Shown: piece by piece, positions 38,844-48,654 of the stretch
How positions within the stretch are numbered: position 1 is the stretch's first letter
Layout: each line of letters opens with the position of its first letter
The notes under the pieces: model-generated
The model's database searches: none
The model's input: the letters and a program-made list of their open reading frames with translations, nothing else
What the model was told of the DNA's origin: nothing
NCBI RefSeq assembly: GCF_001078595.1
Contig: NZ_LFTY01000002.1
Span: 1,864,241 to 1,928,240 of the forward strand
Direction: 5' to 3'
DNA length: 64,000 bases
From: Candidatus Rhodobacter oscarellae
GTDB taxonomy: Bacteria > Pseudomonadota > Alphaproteobacteria > Rhodobacterales > Rhodobacteraceae
Made by a program: the position numbers and the translations under genes

Positions 38844-39419
38844 ATGTCCGAGTGTTCCGATTCCGTCGATCTTAGTGGCCACCTGCTGGTGGCGATGCCC
38901 GGTATGGGCGACCCGCGCTTTGAAAAGAGCGTGATCTATTTATGCGCGCATTCCGAGGACGGCGCGATGGGGCTGATCATCAACAAGCCCGCCCCGGGGC
39001 TGAAGATGACCGACCTGCTCAAGCAGCTCAAGATCCCGCGCGGCGACAAGGAGCGCGAGACGATGGTCCATTACGGCGGGCCGGTAGAGCATGGGCGCGG
39101 CTTTGTGCTGCATTCAAACGACTACCGCACCGACGACAACACGCTGCGCATCGACGCGCGCTTTGGCATGACCGCCACGCTGGACATCCTAGAGGACATG
39201 GCGAAAGGCGGCGGGCCAGAGCGGCGCATCCTGGCGCTTGGCTACGCCGGCTGGGGGCCGGGTCAGCTAGAGGACGAGATCCACAGCAATGGCTGGCTGA
39301 CATGCGAGGCCAGCCCCGAGATCGTCTTCGGCGATGATGATAACGGCAAATGGGTTGCCGCCCTGGGCTCTATGGGGATCGACCCGCTGCTGTTGAGCGC
39401 CGAGGCCGGGCGCGCATAG
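38844..39419 (+). CDS. YqgE/AlgH family protein
   Basis: 191 residues of the UPF0301 (DUF179) family, widely conserved and of unclear function. Family hallmarks: [57 protein letters not shown] and [15 protein letters not shown]. The ATG at 38844 starts the conserved part; the open frame upstream (from 38655) crosses the divergent gene and is not used. It is followed by the convergent MttB-family gene after 72 bp. Confidence 0.92.
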   Translation: MSECSDSVDLSGHLLVAMPGMGDPRFEKSVIYLCAHSEDGAMGLIINKPAPGLKMTDLLKQLKIPRGDKERETMVHYGGPVEHGRGFVLHSNDYRTDDNTLRIDARFGMTATLDILEDMAKGGGPERRILALGYAGWGPGQLEDEIHSNGWLTCEASPEIVFGDDDNGKWVAALGSMGIDPLLLSAEAGRA

Positions 39420-39491
39420 CCCAAACAGCGGGCCCGCTTCCGATACGTTTGTTTCCCGGCGTCCCAGCACGGACCTACACGCCCAGAATGT

Positions 39492-41048
39492 TCAGAAATC
39501 CGTCGGCGCGCCGCCCTCGGCTTTGCGCCGCTCCACGAACTCCGCAAGCTCCTGGCGGATCCCGTCATCCATCGCGGGCGCCTCAAAGCTGGCCAGGATC
39601 TCTTTGGCGAGCTTGCCCGCGCGCTCGGCGGTCCAGACATTCCCGGCCAGATCAAAGGCCTCGTAGTTGCGCCAATCGCTAACAAACGGCTCGTAGAACG
39701 CGGTCTCGTAACGGTCCTGCGTGTGCTGGCAGCCGAAGAAATGCCCGTTCGGGCCGACCTCTTGGATCGCATCAACCGCCAGGTCCTCGGGCTCGGTGGA
39801 CCAGGTCGCGGGCTCCATATAGCGCTGCATCATCTGCAGGACCTCGCAGTCCATGACGAATTTCTCAGGGCTCGCGATCAGCCCGCCCTCCAGCCAGCCC
39901 GCCGCGTGGTAGATCATATTGGTGCCCGACTGCACCGAGGCCCAGAGGCTGTTGGAGGTCTCCCACATCGCCTGCCCGTCCGGCACATTCGCGGCACACA
40001 CCCCGGAGGAGCGGATCGGCAGCCCGTAATAGCGCCCCATCTGCCCGGTCATCTGCGTGGCGCGCATGTATTCCGGAGTACCAAAGGCGGGCGCGCCGGA
40101 CTTCATGTCCACATTGCTGGTAAACGTGCCAATCACGCAGGCGCAGCCGGGGCGGACGTATTGGAACAAGGCGATGGCCGACAGCGCCTCGGCCAGCGAT
40201 TGCGCCACCGCGCCCGCCATGGTCACCGGCGCCATCGCCCCTGCCAGGGTGAAGGGCGTCACCACCACGGCCTGCCCTTTGCGGATGCAGCGCAAGCAGC
40301 CGTCGATCATCGGGATATCATGCTTTAAGGGCGAGGTGGAGTTGATGTTGGTGTACATCTTGGGGCTGGCGGCGAACTCCTCCTCGGAATGCCCGCCCGC
40401 GATGCGCACCATCTCCAGCACGTCCTCGACCCGCTCCTTGCCCAGCGAGTAGGCGTGCATGGTCTTATCGGTCAGCGTAAGCTTGTCATAGAGCACGTCC
40501 AGGTGGCGCACAGAGGCGTGGATGTCGACGGGCTCCACCGGGTAGCCCCCCGCGAAATGGATGCAGTTGAAATACTGCGTCAGCTTAAGAAGGTCGGCGC
40601 ATTGCGCCCGCGTGCCGGTGGTCTTGCCGGTCTCCAGCGACCAGTAGTTCGGCGGCGAGGAGACGTTGCCGAATAGAATGTGCTTACCGCCCACCGTGAT
40701 CGTGCGGTCGGGGTTGCGGGGCGTCAGCGTGAACTCTGACGGGGCCTTGCCCACCATCTCCATCACCCAATCGCGCCCCATGCGCACATTGGTGCCCTCG
40801 ACTTTGCAGCCCGCCTCTTGGAAGATCTCCAAGGCCTCTTCGTTGAGGAATTCGATGCCGATCTCTTCGAGGATCCGCATCGAGGCGTTATGCATGCGCT
40901 CCACGCCCTCCTCGTCCAGCGGCTCGGTCGGGCGATCGGGGTTCAACGGCACCCGCCACGGCATCTGGCGGATCACATCGGGGCTGGTGCGGCGGGTGTT
41001 TCCGGCGCGGCCGCCTGATCGGCGGCGGCGTGGGCTCGCATCGCTCAT
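39492..41048 (-). CDS. trimethylamine methyltransferase (MttB) family protein, non-pyrrolysine
   Basis: 518-residue member of the MttB superfamily of corrinoid-dependent methyltransferases. It reads through with no in-frame TAG, so it belongs to the non-pyrrolysine branch, some of which act on glycine betaine or other quaternary amines. Visible segments include ILEEIGIEFLNEEALEIFQEAG near the N-terminus and GAMAPVTMAGAVAQSLAEAL and NMIYHAAGWLEGGL later. GGAG lies 8 bases before the ATG at 41048. No corrinoid protein gene is adjacent. The N-terminal 30 residues are Arg/Ser-rich and variable. Substrate is unassigned. Confidence 0.88.
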   Translation of the reverse strand: MSDASPRRRRSGGRAGNTRRTSPDVIRQMPWRVPLNPDRPTEPLDEEGVERMHNASMRILEEIGIEFLNEEALEIFQEAGCKVEGTNVRMGRDWVMEMVGKAPSEFTLTPRNPDRTITVGGKHILFGNVSSPPNYWSLETGKTTGTRAQCADLLKLTQYFNCIHFAGGYPVEPVDIHASVRHLDVLYDKLTLTDKTMHAYSLGKERVEDVLEMVRIAGGHSEEEFAASPKMYTNINSTSPLKHDIPMIDGCLRCIRKGQAVVVTPFTLAGAMAPVTMAGAVAQSLAEALSAIALFQYVRPGCACVIGTFTSNVDMKSGAPAFGTPEYMRATQMTGQMGRYYGLPIRSSGVCAANVPDGQAMWETSNSLWASVQSGTNMIYHAAGWLEGGLIASPEKFVMDCEVLQMMQRYMEPATWSTEPEDLAVDAIQEVGPNGHFFGCQHTQDRYETAFYEPFVSDWRNYEAFDLAGNVWTAERAGKLAKEILASFEAPAMDDGIRQELAEFVERRKAEGGAPTDF

Positions 41049-41222
41049 TGGGGCGTCTCCTTGGTTGGCCCCAGCATGGCGCGGCGCACAGGTGATGGAT
41101 GCACGAGAACCGACGATAAGTGTCGCATTCGGAAATCCCGGCGCATTGTTCTCTTCATTTTGGAGATGGCGAGACCAAAGCGCCAGGGCGATCACAACCG
41201 CGCGCGCCCAAGAAAGCCGGGC

Positions 41223-44200
41223 CTATTGCGACGGCGTGGGCGGTGGCCTCCGGAAGATGTCGCGGAACGCACCGGGGGTCAGGATTGAAAGCGGGTTTAC
41301 GCTGACCGAGGGGTTCTCGGCCACCCCGCGCAGGCGGAAGTTAAACCCAAACAGCCCGTCCCGCCCGCGCGAGAATATCTGGCCGATCCCGTTCAGGAAA
41401 TAGACCGGCGAGATGACGCCCTGCATGTCCAGCCGGTCATTCTTTAGATCATACGTCCCGTCCAGGGACACCCCAATCGAAGGCCCAACCGCGCTGGAGC
41501 CATAAAGGACCAGCCGCTCGGGGCTAAGGCGGAACTCTGCCTCGACATCAGACAGCCCGATCCCGCCGGAGTTCAACTGGTCCAAGAGCCCCACAATAGA
41601 GATCGCGTTCAAAAGCTCCGTCATCGCAGGGGCCTCAATAATCCGCGTGTTCTTGATGCTCAAACGGCCATCATAGACCCCCGCAATGCGACTGGGGTTG
41701 AGCGTGAGGTCCATCGCGCCACCGCGCGCGTTGCGCAAAATGCCAGCGGCGGCCAGCGTTGCGCCCGCCTGGTCGCTGATGATGCGGATCGCGGCCCCCG
41801 CGGGTGTTGGCACCACCGTGCCCCGGATCGGCGCGGCGCCGTTTACGCGCGCCGAAAATCTGCCATCCATCCCGCGCCCGGGCTTAAAGTCACCGCGGAA
41901 ACCCGTCAGCGTGATGCCCTCTGATATGGTCAGCCGGTCCAGCGTCATCGACAGCGGTCCGCCCTCGTCAGCCCCCTCGCCGCCGCCGATCTCGGCGGTG
42001 CGCAGGTCGATCCGGCCGCCCGTCACCGCCACGGCGGGGGCACGGTTGCCGCCCCGCCCGGTTAGGGTCACCGGCCCATCCAGCCATGTGCCCACGCGCA
42101 CCCGGTCGAACTGCGCCCTGGCCAGCCCGCCGCTCTCGGTAAGGTCGATGACCCCGCGCGCCGAAAGCCCCGGCGTGTTGATTTCCAGCCGGTCAATGCG
42201 CGGCACGTCCCCCAGCCGACCAGAGATCTCAAGCTGGCCAGTCTGATTGCGCGGCTTCGACCAGTTCAGCGCCGACAGCCGCAACCGCACCTGGTTGAGG
42301 TCCGAGGACAACGCGAATTCGGGCGGCGCGTCATCGACAAATTCCAACGCGATCTGCGCCACGCCCTGCCCAGAGATCGACCCGGGCGGAAGCGCAATAT
42401 TGAACGTATCGAGGAAGGCTTGGCTAAGCTCCACCGTCCCCTCCACTCGGGAGCTCCCCTGGCTCCCGGTGCCGAACTTTTGCGTCCAGGTGCCAGATGC
42501 GGGCAGACCGTCCAGGGTGGCCGCGCCGGTGATCTCTAAGCCCTCGCGATCAGCGCGGAAATCCAGCTCTTGTGCCCGCACCACGCGCTCGGGAATAAGC
42601 GTGTCAGAGGACACCTCGCGCAGCTTGCCCGTCACGTTATAGGCGATGTCCTTCAGGGCCAGGTCATTGACCAGGTCAAACTCTAGGGCCGCGTCGACGA
42701 TGGCGCGACCCTCAGCGATATCGACACCAAACCCGGCCCGTTCCATCAGGCGCAGCGGCTCTTGGTCGATCAGCGACAGCGCCGCGGGGATGCTGCTTTC
42801 CGTTCGGATAGTGACCTCGGCGCGGTTCACGCCGGGTCCGACATCCCCGATCCGAAAGACCGTGCCCGCAACATCCACCTCGCCGCCATTCGGCGCCGTG
42901 AGCGTGCCGCGCTCGGCCACGATGGTGAAGCTGTTGGCGTCTAGGCTGGCATAGCCAGCGGCGCCCTTGATCGGCGGCAGGAAGTCGACCGCCTTGATCA
43001 GCGCATCATCGTAGAGAAAGCTCAGCGACAGAAGGGGCTCGCGTTCCGTGCCAATGCGCAGCGCGGCGGCCAGATCGGTGATGTCCCCGGCCAACACGTT
43101 CTTGTCGACCCAGCGGCGCGCCCCCGGCGCAAGGGCCACGGGCCAAAGCCCAAGGATGCGCTCCAGCGACATCTCGTTGAGGTTCAGATCCAGAGCCATC
43201 CGCCAGCCCTGGTCATCGGTGCGGATACGCCCCGAGGTCAGCAGCCGCCGCTCGGGCGGGCCCAGCGACACCTGGCCGATATCCACCGAGAACGGATCCA
43301 GCCGCAGCCGGAAATCAAAGGCCCCGCGGTCGAATGACATGGGCTCGGCCAGAAAGTCCTGCGGTTGCAGCTCTAGCTGCGAGACCCGAAACTGCCCGAT
43401 CAGGGCCTCGGGCCAGCCGGTGGCGACGCCTTGCAGCAAGGCCGTGCCCTCGGCGGTGACGCTTGCGGCCTCGCTTTGGAAGGAGAGCTCTGTGAAGGCC
43501 AAGGTCTCGGTGTCGGGATCGTAATCCACATAGGCCTGGCCGAAGTCAAACGCGATGGGGGGCGTATCCGGCGAAGGCTGCAGAGCGCCCGCGCCGATGT
43601 TGAGCGTGCCCGCAAGATCCTCGATCTTGCCATCTTCGCCGAAGGATGTGCGCAGCGCCCCCGAGATCGGCGCGTCCAAGACCTCTAGGAATGCCAGCAC
43701 CGGCGATTGCGCGGCGATATCGGCGGCGGCGGCGTCCTCGAACGTGGCCGTCAGCGTCGCGCGGGCAGAGCCTTTCTCGGTCCTGAAACCAATCACCGTG
43801 CTGGCAAGATCCTCGGTGCCATTAAAGACCTCGGCCGAGACGGTCACGTCCAGGCTATCGGCGTTGTGCTGCAATAAGATCTGGCCGCCGGTGACCTGCC
43901 AATGCCCGCCGCTGCGCGCGTCTTCCAGGCTGATTGTAAGCTCTTCGGCGCGCACCTCCTTCAGCGAGGCCAGCGGCGCGACGCTAAAAGCCTGATCCAT
44001 CGCGTCCAAGACGCTGGCCAGGTCGCCCTGCGTGCCCGCCCCGGCGCCAAAGGATAGGTTGATTGCGCCATCGGCGCCGCGCCGCACCGTGATCACCGCG
44101 CCGGCCACCTCAATCGAGTCCATCTTGGCCACACCACCGAGCAGTTCAGAGGGCGACAGCCGCGCGGTCACCTGGTTGACTTGCGCCACCTCGGTGCCGT

Positions 44201-44489
44201 TCTGGTCAAAAAGGCCGACATGCCGCATCTGAATGCGCGGCACGATGCGCCGGTCAAAGACGAACTCCACCGTGCCCAGATCCAGTCGGCCCACGCCGAT
44301 CTCGGCGTTCAGCCGCGCCGCCACCCGATCCGAAAGCCATTGCGGGGCTGTGAACTTGGCGCCGAATAAGCTGAGCCCGGCAAGCGGCGCCCCGATCAGC
44401 AGCGCCACCACCACCAACGCCCACACAAGACGCCTGCCCTTGCGGCGGCGCTTTTTGGGAATGGGGTCTGTGTCCGTCTCGCCGCTCAT
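41223..44489 (-). CDS. YhdP/AsmA-like giant envelope protein
   Basis: 1088 residues: a basic cytosolic start (PKKRRRKGRR), one membrane helix (about 20-44) and a long beta-rich periplasmic body, the plan of YhdP/TamB/AsmA-type proteins that bridge the envelope and move phospholipids to the outer membrane. The middle (about 440-600) reads as DUF3971-type and the C-terminal 250 residues as an AsmA-like domain (ELLNAISIVGLLDQL, GVSLDGTYDLKNDRLDMQGV, FLNGIGQIFSRG). It diverges from the peroxiredoxin gene across 80 bp. It is the second AsmA-superfamily protein in this window (see 9247-11256). Confidence 0.88.
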   Translation of the reverse strand: MSGETDTDPIPKKRRRKGRRLVWALVVVALLIGAPLAGLSLFGAKFTAPQWLSDRVAARLNAEIGVGRLDLGTVEFVFDRRIVPRIQMRHVGLFDQNGTEVAQVNQVTARLSPSELLGGVAKMDSIEVAGAVITVRRGADGAINLSFGAGAGTQGDLASVLDAMDQAFSVAPLASLKEVRAEELTISLEDARSGGHWQVTGGQILLQHNADSLDVTVSAEVFNGTEDLASTVIGFRTEKGSARATLTATFEDAAAADIAAQSPVLAFLEVLDAPISGALRTSFGEDGKIEDLAGTLNIGAGALQPSPDTPPIAFDFGQAYVDYDPDTETLAFTELSFQSEAASVTAEGTALLQGVATGWPEALIGQFRVSQLELQPQDFLAEPMSFDRGAFDFRLRLDPFSVDIGQVSLGPPERRLLTSGRIRTDDQGWRMALDLNLNEMSLERILGLWPVALAPGARRWVDKNVLAGDITDLAAALRIGTEREPLLSLSFLYDDALIKAVDFLPPIKGAAGYASLDANSFTIVAERGTLTAPNGGEVDVAGTVFRIGDVGPGVNRAEVTIRTESSIPAALSLIDQEPLRLMERAGFGVDIAEGRAIVDAALEFDLVNDLALKDIAYNVTGKLREVSSDTLIPERVVRAQELDFRADREGLEITGAATLDGLPASGTWTQKFGTGSQGSSRVEGTVELSQAFLDTFNIALPPGSISGQGVAQIALEFVDDAPPEFALSSDLNQVRLRLSALNWSKPRNQTGQLEISGRLGDVPRIDRLEINTPGLSARGVIDLTESGGLARAQFDRVRVGTWLDGPVTLTGRGGNRAPAVAVTGGRIDLRTAEIGGGEGADEGGPLSMTLDRLTISEGITLTGFRGDFKPGRGMDGRFSARVNGAAPIRGTVVPTPAGAAIRIISDQAGATLAAAGILRNARGGAMDLTLNPSRIAGVYDGRLSIKNTRIIEAPAMTELLNAISIVGLLDQLNSGGIGLSDVEAEFRLSPERLVLYGSSAVGPSIGVSLDGTYDLKNDRLDMQGVISPVYFLNGIGQIFSRGRDGLFGFNFRLRGVAENPSVSVNPLSILTPGAFRDIFRRPPPTPSQ

Positions 44490-44569
44490 CTACCTTGCCA
44501 AAACTGCCTTTTTCATTTCACCCTCATGCCCTAGAACCTGGACCAAACGCGTTCAAGGAGGATCGCCCC

Positions 44570-45031
44570 ATGCTCGAGACTGGCCAGCCCGCGCCCGATT
44601 TCACCCTACCCCGCGACGGCGGCGGGACCCTGACGCTTTCAGAGCAGCGCCCCAAGAAGGTGGTACTTTATTTCTATCCCAAAGACGACACGCCAGGTTG
44701 CACGAAAGAGGCAATCGGCTTTACCGAGATGGCCGAGGCGTTCGATGCCGCGGGCGCGACCGTCATTGGCGTCAGCAAGGATACGGTGGCCAAGCACGAA
44801 AAGTTCCGCGACAAGCACGGCCTGTCGGTGGCCCTGGTCAGCGACGCCGATAGCGACGTCTGCGAGCGCGACGGAACCTGGGTCGAGAAGGCCATGTATG
44901 GCAAGAAATATATGGGCATAGAGCGCGCAACTTACCTCATCGACGGGGCCGGCAACATTGCCCAGATCTGGCGCAAGGTACGGGTGCCCGGCCATGTCGA
45001 CGCGGTGCTTGAGGCCGCGCGCGCGCTCTAG
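44570..45031 (+). CDS. bcp: thioredoxin-dependent peroxiredoxin (BCP/PrxQ type)
   Basis: Thiol peroxidase of 153 residues reducing hydrogen peroxide and organic hydroperoxides. The peroxidatic Cys is C44 in DDTPGCTKEAIGF. The resolving Cys five residues on, found in many PrxQ proteins, is absent (I49); the only other Cys is C98 (SDVCERDGTW), so C98 may resolve or the enzyme may work as 1-Cys. AAGGAGG lies 8 bases before the ATG at 44570, a strong site that settles the start over 44495. It diverges from the YhdP-like gene. Confidence 0.95.
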   Translation: MLETGQPAPDFTLPRDGGGTLTLSEQRPKKVVLYFYPKDDTPGCTKEAIGFTEMAEAFDAAGATVIGVSKDTVAKHEKFRDKHGLSVALVSDADSDVCERDGTWVEKAMYGKKYMGIERATYLIDGAGNIAQIWRKVRVPGHVDAVLEAARAL

Positions 45032-45234
45032 CGGCCAGCCGCGCGCACCCGTGCATTCGCGCAACGCTCGGCAATTTTTCGCCCACGCAAAGCCAAATTG
45101 GCGTGCATTTTCGAGCATTTGCGCAAACTTCTTGCAGCATAAAGACCTAACAGCTAAGCACCAGCGGAAGGTGTCGACCCGTTTGGGGAAGGGCGTGCGC
45201 CGGATCGATTGGGGAAACGGGGACGCGTCGCAGT

Positions 45235-46548
45235 ATGTCTCGAATTGGTAAGTACGTGAATGCGTATGTTCAGCGTGCGTTTCCCGAGCAGCGGGTCTTC
45301 CTACGCTCGGATGATGATACAAAGTTCATACGGCTCAGCGCTTGGACCCAGGCCTTTGCCTGGACGGGAAGCGCTGTTTTCGTCGGATGGTCCATCATCG
45401 CAACGGCGATCCTTCTTATGGATTCCATCGGCTCCGGGTCGCTTCGCGATCAAGCCGCCCGTGAACAAATTCTCTACGAGAACCGTCTAAACACGCTCAG
45501 CCAGGAACGCGATGCCCGCGCTCTTGAGGCCCGCAAGGCGCAAGAGCGGTTTTCGACGGCGCTCGACCAGATCTCGGTTATGCAGTCCGCGCTTTTGGCC
45601 TCCGAGGAGCGCCTGAAGGAGCTGGAAACCGGGATCAACGTGATCCAGTCCACGCTGCGCCGCACCGTAAAGGAACGCGATGTCGCCCGGGCCGAAATGG
45701 CCGAGGCAGAGGCCCTGGCCGACGGCGCCGTCGAAGTGGCGCGCGCCGCCAGCTCCAAAGACACCACCGCAACGCTTGATTTCCTAACCGACGCGCTGAA
45801 CCTCGCCGCCGAAGAGCGCGACGCCATGGCCGCCCTTGCCGCCGAGGCCACGCTGACCGTCGATGACATGCTGCTCGACAGGCGCCTGGCCGAAGAGCGC
45901 AACGACGCGATCTTTAGCCAGCTTGAGGACGCGGTGAGCGTTTCCATCGAACCGCTGGACGATATCTTTGCGCGGGCCGGATTGAACTCGAATTCGATAC
46001 TTGAGGCAATTCGCCGCGGTTACTCCGGACAGGGCGGACCGCTGACGCCGCTGAAGTTCTCGACCAAGGGCGAAGAGCCAGGCCTGGACGAGCGCCGGGC
46101 GAACGGCATCCTGGGCAAAATGGACCGGATGAACCTGTATCGCATCGCGCTGCAAAAGACCCCATTCGCCCTGCCCGTGAAGGGCGCATACCGCTTTACC
46201 AGCGGTTTTGGGCCGCGTTGGGGCCGGATGCATAACGGGACCGACTTTGCGGCGGCTCATGGCTCGCCGATCTATGCAACCGCCGATGGCGTGGTGACAA
46301 AGGCCGATTGGTCCTCGGGTTATGGCCGCCTGATTAAGATCCAGCACGAGTTTGGGATCGAGACGCGCTATGCCCACTTGGCGAAAATTCGCGTAAAAGT
46401 AGGCCAAAGGGTCTCGCGCGGGGACCGGATCGGTGATATGGGGAATTCTGGCCGTTCAACCGGCACCCACCTCCACTATGAAGTCCGTGTGGGCGGAAAA
46501 CCCGTCAACCCGATGACTTACATCAAGGCAGCGAGAGATGTTTTCTAA
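45235..46548 (+). CDS. membrane-anchored M23 peptidase (LytM) partnered with a bactofilin
   Basis: 437-residue zinc endopeptidase acting on peptidoglycan cross-links. It has one membrane helix (about 37-62), a periplasmic coiled coil (about 75-175) and a C-terminal M23 domain whose zinc ligands are seen as H333-x3-D337 (HNGTDFAA) and H412-L-H414. The N-terminal region resembles the DUF5930-type start. The gene overlaps the bactofilin gene by 11 bases, a pairing known from other bacteria (for example CcmA/Csd1 of Helicobacter and BacA/LmdC of Hyphomonas), where the bactofilin positions the peptidase to shape the cell. Confidence 0.92.
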   Translation: MSRIGKYVNAYVQRAFPEQRVFLRSDDDTKFIRLSAWTQAFAWTGSAVFVGWSIIATAILLMDSIGSGSLRDQAAREQILYENRLNTLSQERDARALEARKAQERFSTALDQISVMQSALLASEERLKELETGINVIQSTLRRTVKERDVARAEMAEAEALADGAVEVARAASSKDTTATLDFLTDALNLAAEERDAMAALAAEATLTVDDMLLDRRLAEERNDAIFSQLEDAVSVSIEPLDDIFARAGLNSNSILEAIRRGYSGQGGPLTPLKFSTKGEEPGLDERRANGILGKMDRMNLYRIALQKTPFALPVKGAYRFTSGFGPRWGRMHNGTDFAAAHGSPIYATADGVVTKADWSSGYGRLIKIQHEFGIETRYAHLAKIRVKVGQRVSRGDRIGDMGNSGRSTGTHLHYEVRVGGKPVNPMTYIKAARDVF

Positions 46549-47077
46549 AAGCAGAATCAACGAGCCCGGCCCGAAAGCAGACGACAAACCCGAAGCGACC
46601 CCGGCAGAGGCGGCCCCCGCGCGCCCCGCGGTGGACATGACGAGCTCGGCGCCAAAGCCGAAACCGCCCGCGTCCATGCTCTCGGCGGATCTTACGATCA
46701 CTGGCAACCTTAAGACGACTGGCGATATCCAGGTCGAGGGCACGGTCGAGGGCGACATCCGCGCCCATCTGCTGACCGTCGGCGAAGGCGCCACCATCAA
46801 GGGCGAGGTCGTGGCCGACGATATCGTCGTGAACGGCCGCGTGATTGGCCGGGTCCGCGGCCTGAAGGTCCGCTTGACCTCCTCCGCGCGCGTCGAGGGC
46901 GATATCATCCACAAGACCATCGCGATCGAATCCGGCGCCCATTTCGAAGGCTCCGTGCAGCGCCAGGACGACCCGCTGGCGGGCAAGGACAAGGCCAAGG
47001 CCGCCGCCCCCGCGGCGAGCAAGCCTGCAGCACCGGCCAACGCTTCCGCCACCGCGCCCCAAACCGCAGCGCAATAG
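46538..47077 (+). CDS. bactofilin
   Basis: Polymer-forming cytoskeletal protein of 179 residues. The central beta-helix (about 45-140) has the bactofilin pattern: LTITGNLKTTGDIQVEGTVE, IRAHLLTVGEGATIKGEVVA and VRLTSSARVEGDIIHKTIAI. It is flanked by disordered Pro/Ala-rich ends (residues 1-45 and 150-179), as usual. No membrane segment, consistent with a cytosolic scaffold at the membrane. It overlaps the M23 peptidase gene and should act with it in local wall synthesis or shape control. Confidence 0.95.
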   Translation: MFSKSRINEPGPKADDKPEATPAEAAPARPAVDMTSSAPKPKPPASMLSADLTITGNLKTTGDIQVEGTVEGDIRAHLLTVGEGATIKGEVVADDIVVNGRVIGRVRGLKVRLTSSARVEGDIIHKTIAIESGAHFEGSVQRQDDPLAGKDKAKAAAPAASKPAAPANASATAPQTAAQ

Positions 47078-47080
47078 GTA

Positions 47081-48571
47081 TTGTCAGAGCCAATTGACGC
47101 GCGGGCGCCGTCCTCAACGGGGCCGGCGCCTGTTTTTGTCCCAAACTTCTGCCGCGCGGACCGCCGGCACTTGGTCCTGATCGCAGCCGTGCTGGCCTCG
47201 GCCATGGGGTTCATTGACAGCACGGTGATCGCCATCGCGATCCCATCCATGCGCGATACTTTGGGGGCCTCGCTGCCCCAGGCGCAATGGATCTCGAACG
47301 CCTATATGCTGACGCTCAGCGCGTTCATTCTGGTCGGCGGCGCGTTTGGCGACCGCTTCGGCCTGGCGCGGATGTTCAGTCTTGGGATCGTGGGTTTCGT
47401 TCTGGCCTCGATGGCCTGCGCCTTCGCGCCGAGCCCAGAGTTCCTTGTCGCGGCGCGCTTCTTCCAGGGCATTGGAGCCGCACTTATGGTGCCTGGGTCG
47501 ATGGCGATCGTGGCACGCGCCTATCCGCGCGCAGAACGCGCGCGCGCGATCGGCACCTGGGCGGCGGCGGCCTCGGTCTCGACCGCGCTGGGGCCGATCA
47601 TCGGCGGTCTGGCGCTGACCTTTGGCGGTGCCGAGATGTGGCGCTGGATCTTCGCCATCAACCTGCCCTTCGCTGCCATTGCGCTGTGGCTCTTGTGGCG
47701 CGCGATAGAGCGCGACGCGGGTCGCCCAGGCGAGCAGATCGACTTTATCGGGGCCGCGCTTGCGGTCATTGGCCTTGGGCTTCTGGCCTTTGGTCTGACC
47801 GGCGCGGAGGGCGGCGGCGAGATCCGCCTGGCCCCCTGCATCGCGGGTGCCGCGATCCTGGCCCTCTTCGTCTGGGTCGAGGCCCGCATTTCCGCCCCGA
47901 TGCTGGACCTTGGCCTGTTTCGCGATCGCACCTTTGCGGTGGTTAATCTGGCCATCTTCCTCCATTGGCTGGGCTTCATCGGCGTGATCTTCTTCCTGCC
48001 GGTGGTCCTGGTTGGCGCCTGGGGATTGACCGAGATCACCGCGAGCCTTGCCCTGGCGCCGCTGTCGGTCTTTGTCGGCCTGCTGTCGCGGCGCACCAGT
48101 GGGCTGGCCGAACGCTATGGGCCGCGGCTGGTCTTGGGCTTTGGCATGAGCATAGTTGCGATCAGTTTCTTCCTGTTGGGCGCGGTGGCGCCGCGCCTCG
48201 ATTTCTGGTGGGGGGTGTTGCCCGCGATGATTGGGATAGGCTTTGGCATGTCATTTGTTGCGGCCCCGCTATCGGCGACCGTGATGACCGCAATAGACGA
48301 GCAACATTCCGGCACGGCCTCGGGGATCAACAACGCGGTGTCGCGGATCGGCGGCCTGATCTCCATCGCCGCCCTGGGGAGCTTGGCGGCAAGCCGCTAT
48401 CACTCGGCAGGAGGCACCGCGAGTTTCGCGCAACACAGCGCGCCGCCGTCGGAGGTCCTTGCCAGCACAGCAGGGCTTGTCACGATTTCATGGATCGCCG
48501 CGGGCTGCGCCGCGCTCGCCGCAGCGCTCTGCCTGGTGACCCTGCCCGGGCGCCAACCTCCCGCGCAGTAG
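47081..48571 (+). CDS. DHA2-type MFS drug exporter
   Basis: Fourteen-helix major facilitator of the EmrB/QacA group, 496 residues. The helix 1 end AMGFIDSTVIAIAIPSMRDTLG and the following QWISNAYMLTLSAFILVGGAFGDRFGLARMF match the group's signatures; GIGAALMVPGSMAIV is the helix 5 motif C-like segment. The start appears to be TTG at 47081, three bases after the bactofilin stop; no better in-frame start occurs before helix 1. The closeness suggests the same transcript as M23 and bactofilin, though a joint function is not evident. A hairpin with a T run follows. Confidence 0.87.
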   Translation: MSEPIDARAPSSTGPAPVFVPNFCRADRRHLVLIAAVLASAMGFIDSTVIAIAIPSMRDTLGASLPQAQWISNAYMLTLSAFILVGGAFGDRFGLARMFSLGIVGFVLASMACAFAPSPEFLVAARFFQGIGAALMVPGSMAIVARAYPRAERARAIGTWAAAASVSTALGPIIGGLALTFGGAEMWRWIFAINLPFAAIALWLLWRAIERDAGRPGEQIDFIGAALAVIGLGLLAFGLTGAEGGGEIRLAPCIAGAAILALFVWVEARISAPMLDLGLFRDRTFAVVNLAIFLHWLGFIGVIFFLPVVLVGAWGLTEITASLALAPLSVFVGLLSRRTSGLAERYGPRLVLGFGMSIVAISFFLLGAVAPRLDFWWGVLPAMIGIGFGMSFVAAPLSATVMTAIDEQHSGTASGINNAVSRIGGLISIAALGSLAASRYHSAGGTASFAQHSAPPSEVLASTAGLVTISWIAAGCAALAAALCLVTLPGRQPPAQ

Positions 48572-48613
48572 CGGCCCCCGCGGGCCCGCCCTCCCGGTCT
48601 CATTGTTCCGCCG

Positions 48614-48638
48614 ATTCGGTTAATTTTGACCGAATTTT
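48614..48638. terminator. intrinsic terminator between the DHA2 exporter and the amidase gene
   Basis: Arms ATTCGGT (48614-48620) and ACCGAAT (48629-48635) with an 8-base loop, followed by TTT on the plus strand and preceded by A-rich sequence on the other. The two genes converge here. Confidence 0.5.
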
Positions 48639-48654
48639 CGCAGCAATAACGCCC

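Noticed and set aside
39492-41048. Pyrrolysine-type MttB
   Set aside because: No in-frame TAG occurs within the gene.
47081-47083. TTG start of the DHA2 exporter as a mis-call
   Set aside because: No ATG or GTG lies in frame before helix 1, so the TTG was kept, though with reduced certainty.
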